This document shows positions 24,608-33,057 of a stretch of DNA of 64,000 nucleotides, piece by piece. The translations under genes were made by a program, and so were the position numbers. Position 1 is the stretch's first letter, and every line of letters begins with the position of its first letter. Below the pieces are notes generated by a model. That model saw only the letters and a list, made by a program, of their open reading frames with translations, was not told where the DNA came from and ran no database searches. Source of the DNA: Salinilacustrithrix sp003476595. Lineage in GTDB: Bacteria; Actinomycetota; Acidimicrobiia; Acidimicrobiales; Salinilacustritrichaceae. Where the stretch lies: the NCBI GenBank assembly GCA_963972525.1, contig CAXAUZ010000002.1:248001-312000 (forward strand), in the 5' to 3' direction.

Positions 24608-25683
24608 AGGTCGGCATCCTCTGTCCCTACAGCGTCACCATCCCGGGCGGCGTCCAGGGCCAGGTGCTCTCGCTGGCCCGTGCCCTGCGGTCGAAGGGGC
24701 ACCCGACCCGGGTGCTCGCCCCCGCGGACGGCGTCCCCCCCGACGCCGGTGTCACCCCGCTCGGCGTCAGCGTGCCGACCGCAGCCAACGGCTCGGTCGC
24801 GCCGGTGGCGCCCGACCCGTCGGCGCAGCTGCGCACGATGCGGGCCATCCTCGACGAGGGCTTCGACGTGCTCCACCTGCACGAGCCGCTCGCCCCCGGC
24901 CCGACCATGACGGCGCTGCTCCTGAACGCGGTGCCGATGATCGGCACCTTCCACGCCGCCGGTGACTCGAGCTCGTACCGCTACGCCGCACCGATCCTGC
25001 GATGGGGGCTGCGGCGCCTCCGCCACCGCGTCGCCGTGTCGCCCGACGCCCGTGCGCTGGCCCACCGCTACCTGTCGGGGGAGTACGAGCTGCTCTTCAA
25101 CGGCATCGAGATCGATCGCTACGCCGAGGGCCCGGTCACGGCCGGCGACGGCCCCACCATCTTCTTCTGCGGCCGCCACGAGCCCCGCAAGGGCCTGGCC
25201 CTGCTGCTCGAGGCGCTCCAGTCGCTGCCCTCCGACGTCACGGTCTGGGTCGGCTCCGACGGGCCCGAGACCGAGCGGCTGCAGGCGGCCTACGCCGGCG
25301 ACCGCCGCATCGTGTGGCTGGGCCGGATCAGCGACGAGGACAAGATGGCCCGCCTGCGCGGCGCCGACGTGTTCTGCGCGCCGGCGCTGATGGGGGAGTC
25401 CTTCGGCGTCGTCCTGCTCGAGGCGATGGCCGCCGGCACCGCCGTGGTGGCCAGCGACCTCGACGGCTACCGCAACGTCGCCACCCACGGCCGGGACGCC
25501 CTGCTCGCCACCGTCGGCGACGCGGCGGCGCTGGCGGCGGCGCTGCGCCGCGCCCTCGACGACGAGCTGCACCGCGCCGAGCTGGTGGCGGCCGGGCACC
25601 AGCGGGCCGCCCAGTTCTCCATGGACCTGCTGGCCGATCTGTACCTGGAGCGCTACGAGCGGATCAGCGCGACCCGCTCGTAG
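24604..25683 (+). CDS. pimA: Phosphatidylinositol alpha-mannosyltransferase
   Basis: A 359-residue GT4 glycosyltransferase (GT-B fold) adding the first mannose from GDP-mannose to PI. N-terminal CPYSVTIPGGVQGQVLSLA is nearly diagnostic for PimA; GTFHAAGDSSSYRY lies in the acceptor-side domain. FCGRHEPRKGLALLLEAL and GESFGVVLLEAMAAGTAVVASD (the E-x7-E nucleotide-sugar motif) form the donor domain. GTG 24604 is in a GTGA overlap with patA. The protein is peripheral on the inner membrane leaflet. Confidence 0.93.
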   Translation: MKVGILCPYSVTIPGGVQGQVLSLARALRSKGHPTRVLAPADGVPPDAGVTPLGVSVPTAANGSVAPVAPDPSAQLRTMRAILDEGFDVLHLHEPLAPGPTMTALLLNAVPMIGTFHAAGDSSSYRYAAPILRWGLRRLRHRVAVSPDARALAHRYLSGEYELLFNGIEIDRYAEGPVTAGDGPTIFFCGRHEPRKGLALLLEALQSLPSDVTVWVGSDGPETERLQAAYAGDRRIVWLGRISDEDKMARLRGADVFCAPALMGESFGVVLLEAMAAGTAVVASDLDGYRNVATHGRDALLATVGDAAALAAALRRALDDELHRAELVAAGHQRAAQFSMDLLADLYLERYERISATRS

Positions 25684-25701
25684 CGCTCGCAGCCGTCAGC
25701 C

Positions 25702-27534
25702 TCAGGCGTCGGATCCGCTGCGGCGCACCAGGTGGCGGCCGCCGAGGGCCGCGAGCACCGCGGCGCCGGCGAGAGCCAGGAGCAGGCCGTCGTCGCTGCC
25801 GGTGCGGGGCAGCACCGGGGCCGGTGCGGTCGGTGCCGCGGGCGCAGCCGGGGTGGCCGGCGCCTGGGCGGCGACCGGCGTGAACGTGGACTGCTGGCTG
25901 AGTGTGGCCACCTGCAGCCCGAGCCCCTCCTCGAGTGAGCCGAGCAGGGGCAGGCCCCCGGTGATCGGGGCGAGGAGGGCGTTGAGCTCGAGCACCTCGG
26001 GCGCACCCGACGTCGGCAGCGGGAGGTCGAGGCCCTCGAGGACCGCGCCGAGCGAGTCGGTGCCGCCGAGGCCGGCCAGCACGCCCGTGAGCTCGCCGAG
26101 TATCGGGAGCACCTCGACCTCGAGCCCGGAGAACGCGGCCGAGGACACGACCGAGCCGGCGACCTCCTCGACCGAGGTGGTCTCCTGCAGGGTCCGGATG
26201 GACACCAGGTCGGCCAGGGCGGGGGAGATCTCGCCGAGGATGCCGCCGACGAGGCCCTCGGCCTGGGCGAGCAGACCGTTCAGGTCGGCCGTCGGGGCAG
26301 TGAGGTCGAGGGTGCCGAGCACGGGCAGCTCGCCGACCTGCAGGGAGCCGAGCGTGCCGGTGACGTCGGCGACCGAGGTGGCCACGTCGTCGGTGGCCTT
26401 GGTGAGCACCGTGACGTCGAGGCCCTCGAGGCTGAGCAGGGCCTGGCCCGAGAGCAGGTCCAGCGGTGCTTCCAGCGCCCCACGGACCTGGTCGAGCAGG
26501 TCGTCCACCAGTGCGGTGAGCTCGGTCGGGTCGGGCAGGGCGTCCAGCTGCGCGGTCAGCGTCGTCAGCTGGCTGGTGATGCTGGCCAGGGTGCCGGTGA
26601 CGTTGCTGCAGAGCTCGGTGAGGGTGTCGCCGCCCCCGAGCAGGTCGTCGAGGTCCGCGAGCGTGTCGCACGAGCCCGAATCGGCTTGCAGTGCCGCCTG
26701 CAGGTCCTCGAGCGAGGTGATCTCGTCGACCAGCGCGTCGACCTGGCCGAGCTGGCCGAGCACGACATCCAGCTCGCCGACGAGGCCGTCCACCAGGTCC
26801 ACGATGGCGTCGACGCTCAACCCGTCGATGTCGAGCCCGAGCGGGGCGAGCAGGCCCTCGAGCTGGCCGAGCAGGCCAAGGCCGTCGAGCAGGCCGAGCA
26901 GGGTGTCGAGGGGGAGGTCGGTGAGGGGGATGCCGAGCGTGGCGAGCAGCGCCTCGAGGTCGAGCACCGTGAGCGCATCGAGGTCGATCCCCCGTGAGCC
27001 GGCGGCGTCGCCGACGAGGGCGGTGCTGCCGAGGTCGAGGGTGGTGCCGGCGAGGGTGAGGATGCCGCTGAGCACGTCGACGTCGGCGAGCCCGGCCGAC
27101 AGCAGCGAGGTCGCGCCGGCCTCGTCGACGAGCGCGCTGAGCTGCAGCGGCGCGATGGCACCGGAGACGACCGGGTTGTCGATCGGTGTGACCGCCTGCG
27201 AGCGCTCGTCGGGGGCACCGGTGGACTCCACCGACAGCAGCGGGAGCACCTGGGAGACGCCGGCGGCCGGCGACTCGAGCGCGAGCGCAGCGATCTGGGC
27301 CGCGGCGCGGCGGGGCCCGAGGTCCTCGTCGATGTTGGCCGAGCCCGCATCGGAGAGCAGGTCGAGCGAGAGCAGGTCGCCGGCGTCGAGGCCGAGCAGG
27401 GTCAGCGCACCCGTCGTGGTGCCGACGCCCTCCACCACGGCCTGCTCCGGGTCGGTCTGGGCCAGCGCTGGCGAGGTGGTCGCCGCGAGGAGAGCCCCGG
27501 CCGCGAGGACCGGGACGAGACGGGACAGACGCAT
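25702..27534 (-). CDS. LPXTG-anchored, Leu/Asp-rich helical surface protein
   Basis: A 610-residue exported protein. The signal peptide ends about residue 25 (TTSPALAQ). Residues 30-540 are dominated by Leu/Ala/Gly/Thr/Asp segments of the type LDGLGLLGQLEGLLAPLGLDIDG, without a named family; only one Cys pair (SGSCDTL and ELCSN, near residues 280-300) is seen. A Pro/Ala linker precedes LPRTG (575-579), a hydrophobic helix and a RR-containing tail, a complete sortase sorting signal. The sortase is not in the window. Function is unknown: adhesion, biofilm or wall structure are guesses. The ATG at 27534 starts the signal peptide. Confidence 0.85.
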   Translation of the reverse strand: MRLSRLVPVLAAGALLAATTSPALAQTDPEQAVVEGVGTTTGALTLLGLDAGDLLSLDLLSDAGSANIDEDLGPRRAAAQIAALALESPAAGVSQVLPLLSVESTGAPDERSQAVTPIDNPVVSGAIAPLQLSALVDEAGATSLLSAGLADVDVLSGILTLAGTTLDLGSTALVGDAAGSRGIDLDALTVLDLEALLATLGIPLTDLPLDTLLGLLDGLGLLGQLEGLLAPLGLDIDGLSVDAIVDLVDGLVGELDVVLGQLGQVDALVDEITSLEDLQAALQADSGSCDTLADLDDLLGGGDTLTELCSNVTGTLASITSQLTTLTAQLDALPDPTELTALVDDLLDQVRGALEAPLDLLSGQALLSLEGLDVTVLTKATDDVATSVADVTGTLGSLQVGELPVLGTLDLTAPTADLNGLLAQAEGLVGGILGEISPALADLVSIRTLQETTSVEEVAGSVVSSAAFSGLEVEVLPILGELTGVLAGLGGTDSLGAVLEGLDLPLPTSGAPEVLELNALLAPITGGLPLLGSLEEGLGLQVATLSQQSTFTPVAAQAPATPAAPAAPTAPAPVLPRTGSDDGLLLALAGAAVLAALGGRHLVRRSGSDA

Positions 27535-27598
27535 GAAGAAGTGCTCCCCAACAGAAAAGACAGGACTGACCTCGCCACCCTGTCCGATTCGCCGCTTT

Positions 27599-27610
27599 GG
27601 CGATATCGCC
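27599..27610. promoter_or_regulatory. Perfect 12-bp palindrome upstream of the LPXTG gene
   Basis: GGCGATATCGCC equals its own reverse complement and lies 65 bp before the LPXTG start, in a position suitable for a regulator. Confidence 0.45.
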
Positions 27611-27612
27611 CA

Positions 27613-27632
27613 GGTGTGCCATTTCGCACACC
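27613..27632. promoter_or_regulatory. Inverted repeat next to the 12-bp palindrome
   Basis: GGTGTGC-CATTTC-GCACACC has perfect 7-bp arms and a 6-nt centre, two bases after the palindrome at 27599-27610. The stretch 27535-27751 is the longest gene-free interval of the window and is richer in A and T than its surroundings near 27535-27650. Confidence 0.5.
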
Positions 27633-27702
27633 CGATGGACTAGTCACGACCGCACCACTGTGCGTGGTCCGGGGCCGTCTCGTGCGCCGGGGAGGCGGTC
27701 CG

Positions 27703-27708
27703 TAGACT
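27703..27708 (+). promoter_or_regulatory. -10 element of the M48-like gene
   Basis: TAGACT predicts transcription from about 27715, leaving a leader of roughly 37 nt with GGAG five bases before the GTG at 27752. Confidence 0.45.
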
Positions 27709-27751
27709 CCCGGCCCCGCACCGCGCCTGCCGCGCCCGTCCCCGGAGCACC

Positions 27752-28534
27752 GTGGCCACCGATCTGTCCACCGCACGAGAGCCGACCACCGACCTGGCCC
27801 GCATCGCCACGGTGCACGCGGCGATCGTCGCCGTGCCGGTGCTGGTCCTCGGCCTCCTCGTCCTCCCCGTCTGGCTCGCCCCGATCGTCGCCGTCGTCGT
27901 GGCGGTGGCCGTCACCGCAGCGCGCTGCCGCGGGATCGACGAGCGCATCGCCGGCTCGCTCGGGGCCCGGACGCTCGGCGCCGACGAGGCGCCCCGCCTC
28001 GCCGGGGTCGTCGACAGCACCTCGATGGCGGTCGGCGTCGCCGTGCCCCGGCTCCACGTGATCGAGGACCCGGCCCGCAACGCCGTGGTGTGGGGCTCCG
28101 GCGACGGCCCGGCCTCCATCGCCATCACCCGCGGGTTGCTCGACACGGCCGAGCGCATCGAGCTCGAGGGCATCGTCGGTCACCTCCTCGCCGACGTCCG
28201 CGACGGCATGGTCGAGGCGCCGACCGTCACCACCGCGCTGTTCGGCTCGCTCGCCAGCGGCCCCGCCGCCGGCCTCGTGGCCTGGCTGGCCCGGGCAGGG
28301 GAGGACGAGCGCCGGGTGGTGGTCGCCGACATGGCCGCGGCCCGGGCCACGCAGTACCCGCCCGGCCTGGTCAACGCGCTGGAGCGCGTCCGCGCCGGGT
28401 CCTCCGGCGTCGAGCGCAACCCGCGGTCTCTCCAGCCCCTGTGGTTCGCGGCCCCGTCCGCGCCGGACGACGACGATCCCTTCGCCGCCCACCCGCCCCT
28501 CGTCGACCGCATCGACCTGCTCCGAGAGCTGTAG
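27752..28534 (+). CDS. M48/HtpX-like protein lacking the HEXXH zinc motif
   Basis: A 260-residue membrane protein with two N-terminal helices (about 22-60). The overall layout follows HtpX: ADEAPRLAGVVDSTSMAVGVAVPRLHVIEDPARNA, then SIAITRGLLDTAERIELEGIVGHLLADVRD where HtpX has its HEXXH helix, and FAAHPPLVDRIDLL at the C-terminus like the HPP block of M48 peptidases. The catalytic HE..H reads GHLLADV, so the first His and Glu pair of the metalloprotease is missing and activity is not expected. GTG 27752 has a GGAG ribosome site. It may be a pseudoenzyme with a binding or regulatory role. Confidence 0.72.
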   Translation: MATDLSTAREPTTDLARIATVHAAIVAVPVLVLGLLVLPVWLAPIVAVVVAVAVTAARCRGIDERIAGSLGARTLGADEAPRLAGVVDSTSMAVGVAVPRLHVIEDPARNAVVWGSGDGPASIAITRGLLDTAERIELEGIVGHLLADVRDGMVEAPTVTTALFGSLASGPAAGLVAWLARAGEDERRVVVADMAAARATQYPPGLVNALERVRAGSSGVERNPRSLQPLWFAAPSAPDDDDPFAAHPPLVDRIDLLREL

Positions 28535-28599
28535 CCCCCACCGTTCTGGCAGTGCTCCTGTCACACGATCGCGTTGGGAGATCCGGCCCGGGTCGCCCG

Positions 28600-28605
28600 T
28601 AGACT
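28600..28605 (+). promoter_or_regulatory. -10 element of the pdxS operon
   Basis: TAGACT begins 13 nt before the ATG at 28613. Confidence 0.6.
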
Positions 28606-28612
28606 CGGGGAC

Positions 28613-29536
28613 ATGTCGAGCGACGCCCAGGACACGGCCAGGAGCCACGAGACCGGCACGTTCCGCGTGAAGCGTGGGTTGGCCGAGATGCTGAAGGGCG
28701 GCGTCATCATGGACGTCGTCACCCCCGAGCAGGCCAAGGTCGCCGAGGACGCCGGTGCCGTCGCGGTCATGGCGCTCGAGCGCGTGCCCGCCGACATCCG
28801 GGTGGACGGCGGCGTCGCCCGCATGTCCGACCCGGACATGATCGACGGCATCCAGGCCGCGGTCAGCATCCCGGTGATGGCGAAGGCCCGCATCGGCCAC
28901 TTCGTCGAGGCCCAGATCCTGCAGGCCCTCGGCGTCGACTACGTCGACGAGTCCGAGGTCCTCACCCCGGCCGACGAGACCCACCACATCGACAAGTGGG
29001 CCTTCACGGTCCCCTTCGTCTGCGGCGCCACCAACCTCGGCGAGGCGCTGCGGCGCATCAGCGAGGGTGCGGCCATGATCCGCTCCAAGGGCGAGGCCGG
29101 CACCGGAAACGTGGTCCAGGCCGTCCGCCACCTGCGCTCCATCACCGGCGACATCCGCAAGCTCACCCAGGCCGACGAGCCCGAGCTGTTCGAGTGGGCC
29201 AAGCAGCTCCGTGCCCCGCTGCCGCTCGTCCAGGAGATCGCCGAGACCGGCACCCTGCCCGTGCCGCTGTTCTGCGCCGGCGGCCTGGCCACCCCGGCCG
29301 ACGCCGCCCTCGCCATGCAGCTCGGCGCCGACGCGGTGTTCGTGGGCTCGGGCATCTTCAAGTCCGACGAGCCCGCCCCCCGGGCGAAGGCCATCGTCGA
29401 GGCCACCACGCACTTCCGCGATGCCGACATCCTGGCCAAGGTCTCCCGTGGCCTCGGCACCCCGATGACCGGCATCGGCATGGACCCGGCCGGCACCGCC
29501 ACCGACGGCACCCGGTTCGAGGACCGGGGCTGGTAG
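28613..29536 (+). CDS. pdxS: Pyridoxal 5'-phosphate synthase, lyase subunit PdxS
   Basis: A 307-residue (beta/alpha)8 enzyme forming PLP from ribose 5-phosphate, glyceraldehyde 3-phosphate and ammonia delivered by PdxT. Strongly conserved blocks are visible: KGGVIMDVVTPEQAKVAEDAGAVAVMALERVPADIR at the start (given here only as motif content), AKARIGHFVEAQILQALGVDY, GAAMIRSKGEAGTGNVVQA and GADAVFVGSGIFKS. It is followed directly by pdxT. Confidence 0.97.
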   Translation: MSSDAQDTARSHETGTFRVKRGLAEMLKGGVIMDVVTPEQAKVAEDAGAVAVMALERVPADIRVDGGVARMSDPDMIDGIQAAVSIPVMAKARIGHFVEAQILQALGVDYVDESEVLTPADETHHIDKWAFTVPFVCGATNLGEALRRISEGAAMIRSKGEAGTGNVVQAVRHLRSITGDIRKLTQADEPELFEWAKQLRAPLPLVQEIAETGTLPVPLFCAGGLATPADAALAMQLGADAVFVGSGIFKSDEPAPRAKAIVEATTHFRDADILAKVSRGLGTPMTGIGMDPAGTATDGTRFEDRGW

Positions 29537-30111
29537 CGATCCCGACCGTCGGCGTCCTGGCGCTCCAGGGCGCGTTCGCACGCCACGCCCGGGCCCTCGA
29601 GGCCTGCGGCGTCGCCACGGCCGAGGTCCGCCGGCCCGAGCACCTCGACGAGGTCGACGCGCTCGTGCTGCCCGGCGGTGAGTCGTCGACCATGTCGATG
29701 CTGCTCGAGCGCGGCGACCTGTTCGACCCCGTGGCGAAGCGCCTCGCGGACGGCATGCCCGCGCTCGGCACCTGCGCGGGGATGATCCTGCTCAGCAGCG
29801 AGATCCTCGACGGCCGCCCGGACCAGCGCTGCTTCGGCTCCATCGACCTGTCCGTGCGCCGGAACGGCTACGGCCGCCAGGTCGACAGCTTCGAGGCCGA
29901 CCTCGACGTGGAGGGTCTCGACGAACCGTTCCACGCGTCCTTCATCCGCGCGCCCGTCGTGGAACGGACAGGGGAGGGCGTGGCCGTGCTCGCCGAGGTC
30001 GACGGTCGACCCGTACTCTGCGCATCCGGCCCGGTGATGGTCGCGGCGTTCCACCCGGAGCTGTCCGACGACCTGCGCATCCACCGGCGATTCCTCGAGG
30101 AGGTCCTCTAG
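29530..30111 (+). CDS. pdxT: Pyridoxal 5'-phosphate synthase, glutaminase subunit PdxT
   Basis: A class I glutaminase of about 193 residues that supplies ammonia to PdxS. VGVLALQGAFARHARALEACG opens the protein, LPGGESSTMSMLL and the nucleophile loop GTCAGMILLS are intact, and FHPELSDD holds the His/Glu partners. No ATG, GTG or TTG occurs in frame at the expected N-terminus. CTG 29530, which overlaps the pdxS stop and follows GAGGA by six bases, is the best candidate; ATC 29539 is another. Translational coupling to pdxS is likely. Confidence 0.9.
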   Translation: MVAIPTVGVLALQGAFARHARALEACGVATAEVRRPEHLDEVDALVLPGGESSTMSMLLERGDLFDPVAKRLADGMPALGTCAGMILLSSEILDGRPDQRCFGSIDLSVRRNGYGRQVDSFEADLDVEGLDEPFHASFIRAPVVERTGEGVAVLAEVDGRPVLCASGPVMVAAFHPELSDDLRIHRRFLEEVL

Positions 30112-30861
30112 ATGTCCGGCCATTCCAAGTGGGCGACGATCAAGCACAAGAAGGCCGCCACCGATCAGAAGCGGGCCAAGGTCTTCGCCAAGCTGATCCG
30201 CCAGGTGGAGGTGGCCGCCCGCGAGGGCGGCGGCGACCTCGACGCCAACCCCACCCTGCGGACCATGTTCCAGAAGGCCCGGGACAACTCCATCCCCCTC
30301 GACACCATCGAGCGGGCGGTCAAGCGGGGCACCGGCGACCTCGAGGGCGTGGTCTACGAGCAGATCACCTACGAGGGCTACGGGCCCAACGGGGTCGGCA
30401 TGCTCGTCGAGGTGCTCACCGACAACCGCAACCGTGCCGCCGCCGACGTGCGCAACGCCTTCACCAAGAACGGCGGCTCCCAGGCCGAGCCCGGTGCCGT
30501 GTCGTGGCAGTTCGACCGCAAGGGCGTGATCATCGTCCCGAAGTCGGTCGCCGAGGACGACCTCATGCTGGTGGCGCTCGAGGCCGGGGCCGAGGACATC
30601 ACCGACGAGGAGTCGATCTGGCAGGTGGTGACCCCGGCCACCGACCTGCCCGACGTCCGCCAGGCGCTGGACGACGCCGGCATCGACGTCGAGAGCTCCG
30701 AGGTCACGATGCTGCCGCAGAACACCGTGCCGATCACCGAGGCCGACAAGGCCAAGCAGACCTTGCGCATCGTGGAGGCGCTCGAGGACCTCGACGACGT
30801 CCAGGCCGTCTACGCCAACTTCGACATGACGGCCGACATGATGGAAGCGGCGGCCGGCTGA
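30112..30861 (+). CDS. yebC: YebC/PmpR family protein (TACO1-like translation or transcription factor)
   Basis: A 249-residue member of a universal family: MSGHSKWATIKHKKAATDQ at the start, IRQVEVAAREGGGDLDANPTLR, YEGYGPNGVGMLVEVLTDNRNR and AEPGAVSWQFDRKGVI are hallmarks. YebC proteins have been described as transcription regulators and as factors helping ribosomes through proline stretches. ATG 30112 follows the pdxT stop without gap. In mycobacteria the gene occupies the same place. Confidence 0.96.
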   Translation: MSGHSKWATIKHKKAATDQKRAKVFAKLIRQVEVAAREGGGDLDANPTLRTMFQKARDNSIPLDTIERAVKRGTGDLEGVVYEQITYEGYGPNGVGMLVEVLTDNRNRAAADVRNAFTKNGGSQAEPGAVSWQFDRKGVIIVPKSVAEDDLMLVALEAGAEDITDEESIWQVVTPATDLPDVRQALDDAGIDVESSEVTMLPQNTVPITEADKAKQTLRIVEALEDLDDVQAVYANFDMTADMMEAAAG

Positions 30862-31331
30862 TGGTGGCGATCGGCGCCGCCGCCCCGGGCTTCGAGCTCG
30901 CAGGAACCGACGGCACCGACGAGGGTCGGCGCACGTACCGCCTCGCCGACTACGCCGGCACACCGGTGGTGCTCGTCTTCTACCCGGGCGACAACACCCC
31001 CGTCTGCACCCGCCAGCTGAACGAGTACACCGCCGAGATCGACGCGTTCCACGACGTCGGCGCCCAGGTGCTCGCCATCTCCGCGAACGACGTGCCCAGC
31101 CACGAGGACTTCGCCGACAAGCAGGGCGGGTTCGGATTCCCGCTCCTCGCCGACACCGACAAGGCGGTGGGCGAGGCCTACGGGATCCTCGGCCCGCTCG
31201 GGTTCTACCGCCGCTCGGTCTTCGTGATCGACGCCGCCGGCACGGTCGCCTACTCGCACCGCGCCATCGCCGGGCTCACGTTCCGCCCGACCGAGGAGCT
31301 GGTCCGCGCCGTCGAGGCCGCCAAGGCCTGA
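30861..31331 (+). CDS. Peroxiredoxin, BCP/PrxQ-like
   Basis: A 156-residue thioredoxin-fold peroxidase. The peroxidatic Cys49 lies in FYPGDNTPVCTRQ with Thr46 and Pro42 of the active site and Arg later in YRRSVFVID. No second Cys follows five residues downstream or elsewhere, so it behaves as a 1-Cys type needing an external thiol, possibly mycothiol or a redoxin. The ATG overlaps the yebC stop (TGATG). Confidence 0.9.
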   Translation: MVAIGAAAPGFELAGTDGTDEGRRTYRLADYAGTPVVLVFYPGDNTPVCTRQLNEYTAEIDAFHDVGAQVLAISANDVPSHEDFADKQGGFGFPLLADTDKAVGEAYGILGPLGFYRRSVFVIDAAGTVAYSHRAIAGLTFRPTEELVRAVEAAKA

Positions 31332-32978
31332 GTGTCCGCCCAGATCGTCGCCCGCAACCTGTCGTTCGCCCACGGCCCCGAGGTCGTGCTGGCCGACGTG
31401 TCGCTCACCGTCGCCAGCGGCCACCGCATCGGCGTCGTCGGCCCGAACGGGGTGGGCAAGTCCACCTTGCTCCGGCTGCTGGTCGGTGACCTGGAACCCG
31501 AGCGCGGCACGGTCGCGCTCGTCCCCGCCGATGCGCGTGTCGGCCACCTCACCCAGGAGCTCGACGTGCGGGCGGGCGAGACCATCGCCGACGTCATCGC
31601 CCGCCGCACCGGTGCCGACATGGCCCAGCGGGAGCTGGACGCGTCGATGCGGGCGATGGCCGCGGGCGACGCGGATGCCGCCGATCGCTACAGCGCCGCG
31701 CTGGAGACCTGGTTGCACCTCGGGGTCGCCGACCTCGACGCGACGATGGCCGAGACCCTGGAACGGGTCGGGTTGGGGGCCGACCGGGCCGACCAGCCGG
31801 CGGCGACGCTCTCGGGTGGGGAGCGAGCCCGGGTGAACCTGGCCTCGGTGCTGCTCGCCGGCTTCGACCTCCTGGCCCTCGACGAGCCGACCAACGACCT
31901 CGACCTGGCCGGGCTCGCCCTGCTCGAGCACTTCCTCGTGCACTCGCCCGCCGGCTTCGTCCTCATCTCCCATGACCGGGCGTTCCTCGAGCGGGTGGTC
32001 ACGAGCGTCGTGGAGATCGACGAGCACGCCCGCACCGCGACCCGCTACGACGGCGGCTGGCAGGCCTACCTCGATGCTCGCGCCGCCGCCCGCCGCCACG
32101 CCGAGGAGGCCTTCGCCGGCTACGTGGAGACGCGGGACAACCTCCGAGGCCAGGCCCAGCAGACCCGGGAGTGGTCGGCCAAGGGCATCGGGAAGGTGAA
32201 GCGCTCGGGCGAGACCGACAAGTTCATCCGCCACTGGAACAAGGCGTCGTCGGAGAAGCTGGCCGGCAAGGCGGCCCGGGCGGAGAAGGCGCTCGAGCGG
32301 CTCGACGTGGTCGACAAGCCGTGGGAGGGCTGGGACCTCCGGCTCGACTTCGCGACGACGGGACGGTCGGGTGACGAGGTGGTCAGCCTGCGCGACGTCG
32401 TCGTCGACCACGGCGCAGGGTTCACGCTCGGACCGGTCACCCTCGACATCGGCTACGGCGAGCGGGTCGCGCTCGTCGGCCCGAACGGCTCCGGCAAGAC
32501 CACGCTGCTGCGCACGATGCTCGGGGACGTCCGGCCGGACAGCGGGACGGTGCGGGTCGGTCCGTCGGTCGTGGTCGGCACGCTCGACCAGTCGCGCGGT
32601 CGCTTCGCCGGCGAGGAAGCCCTCGTCGACGCCTTCGTCGCCGAGACCGGGATCCTCGCAAACGAGGCCCGGTCCCAGCTGGCCAAGCTCGGCCTCGGGC
32701 CGGAGCACGTGTCCCGGCCCACCAGCAGGCTCTCACCGGGGGAGCGCACGCGGGCGGTGCTCGCCGCGTTCGCGCTCGTCGGCGTGAACCTCCTGGTCCT
32801 CGACGAGCCGACGAACCATCTGGACCTGCCGGCCATCGAGCAGCTCGAGGCCGCGCTCGAGTCCTACCCGGGCACCCTGCTGCTCGTCACCCATGACCGG
32901 CGCCTGCTCGAGACCGTCACGCTCAGCCGGCGGATCGAGCTGGCCGACGGCACGATCGTCGCCGACGACCCGCTCTGA
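31332..32978 (+). CDS. ABC-F family ATPase
   Basis: A 548-residue protein with two ABC domains: GPNGVGKST (about residue 37), LSGGERARVNLASVLL, LLALDEPTNDLDLAGL; linker rich in charged residues (QTREWSAKGIGKVKRSGETDK); then GPNGSGKTT, LSPGERTRAVLAAFALVGVNLLVLDEPTNHLD. No membrane segment. Such proteins bind the ribosomal E site. It differs from the ABC-F at 20149-21792 in linker and signature (LSPGER), so it belongs to another subgroup. GTG 31332 starts right after the peroxiredoxin stop. Confidence 0.92.
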   Translation: MSAQIVARNLSFAHGPEVVLADVSLTVASGHRIGVVGPNGVGKSTLLRLLVGDLEPERGTVALVPADARVGHLTQELDVRAGETIADVIARRTGADMAQRELDASMRAMAAGDADAADRYSAALETWLHLGVADLDATMAETLERVGLGADRADQPAATLSGGERARVNLASVLLAGFDLLALDEPTNDLDLAGLALLEHFLVHSPAGFVLISHDRAFLERVVTSVVEIDEHARTATRYDGGWQAYLDARAAARRHAEEAFAGYVETRDNLRGQAQQTREWSAKGIGKVKRSGETDKFIRHWNKASSEKLAGKAARAEKALERLDVVDKPWEGWDLRLDFATTGRSGDEVVSLRDVVVDHGAGFTLGPVTLDIGYGERVALVGPNGSGKTTLLRTMLGDVRPDSGTVRVGPSVVVGTLDQSRGRFAGEEALVDAFVAETGILANEARSQLAKLGLGPEHVSRPTSRLSPGERTRAVLAAFALVGVNLLVLDEPTNHLDLPAIEQLEAALESYPGTLLLVTHDRRLLETVTLSRRIELADGTIVADDPL

Positions 32979-32988
32979 CCGGGCCGAG

Positions 32989-33040
32989 GATCGGCGGCGA
33001 AGGGTACGCATCCACCCCCTCAGCGTCGATCGGCGGCGAG
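32989..33040. repeat. Direct repeat GATCGGCGGCGA in a convergent intergenic
   Basis: Twelve bases occur at 32989-33000 and again at 33028-33039, between the ends of two convergent genes. No hairpin with a T tract is visible, so a terminator cannot be claimed. Confidence 0.35.
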
Positions 33041-33057
33041 CGATCCCGCCCGGCGGC

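Noticed and set aside
27535..27751. Possible small RNA or riboswitch in the longest intergenic region
   Set aside because: Palindromes and weak stems are present, but no known riboswitch core could be matched and the region fits divergent promoters.
32979..33057. Bidirectional terminator between convergent genes
   Set aside because: Only a 12-bp direct repeat is visible; no stable hairpin followed by T residues.
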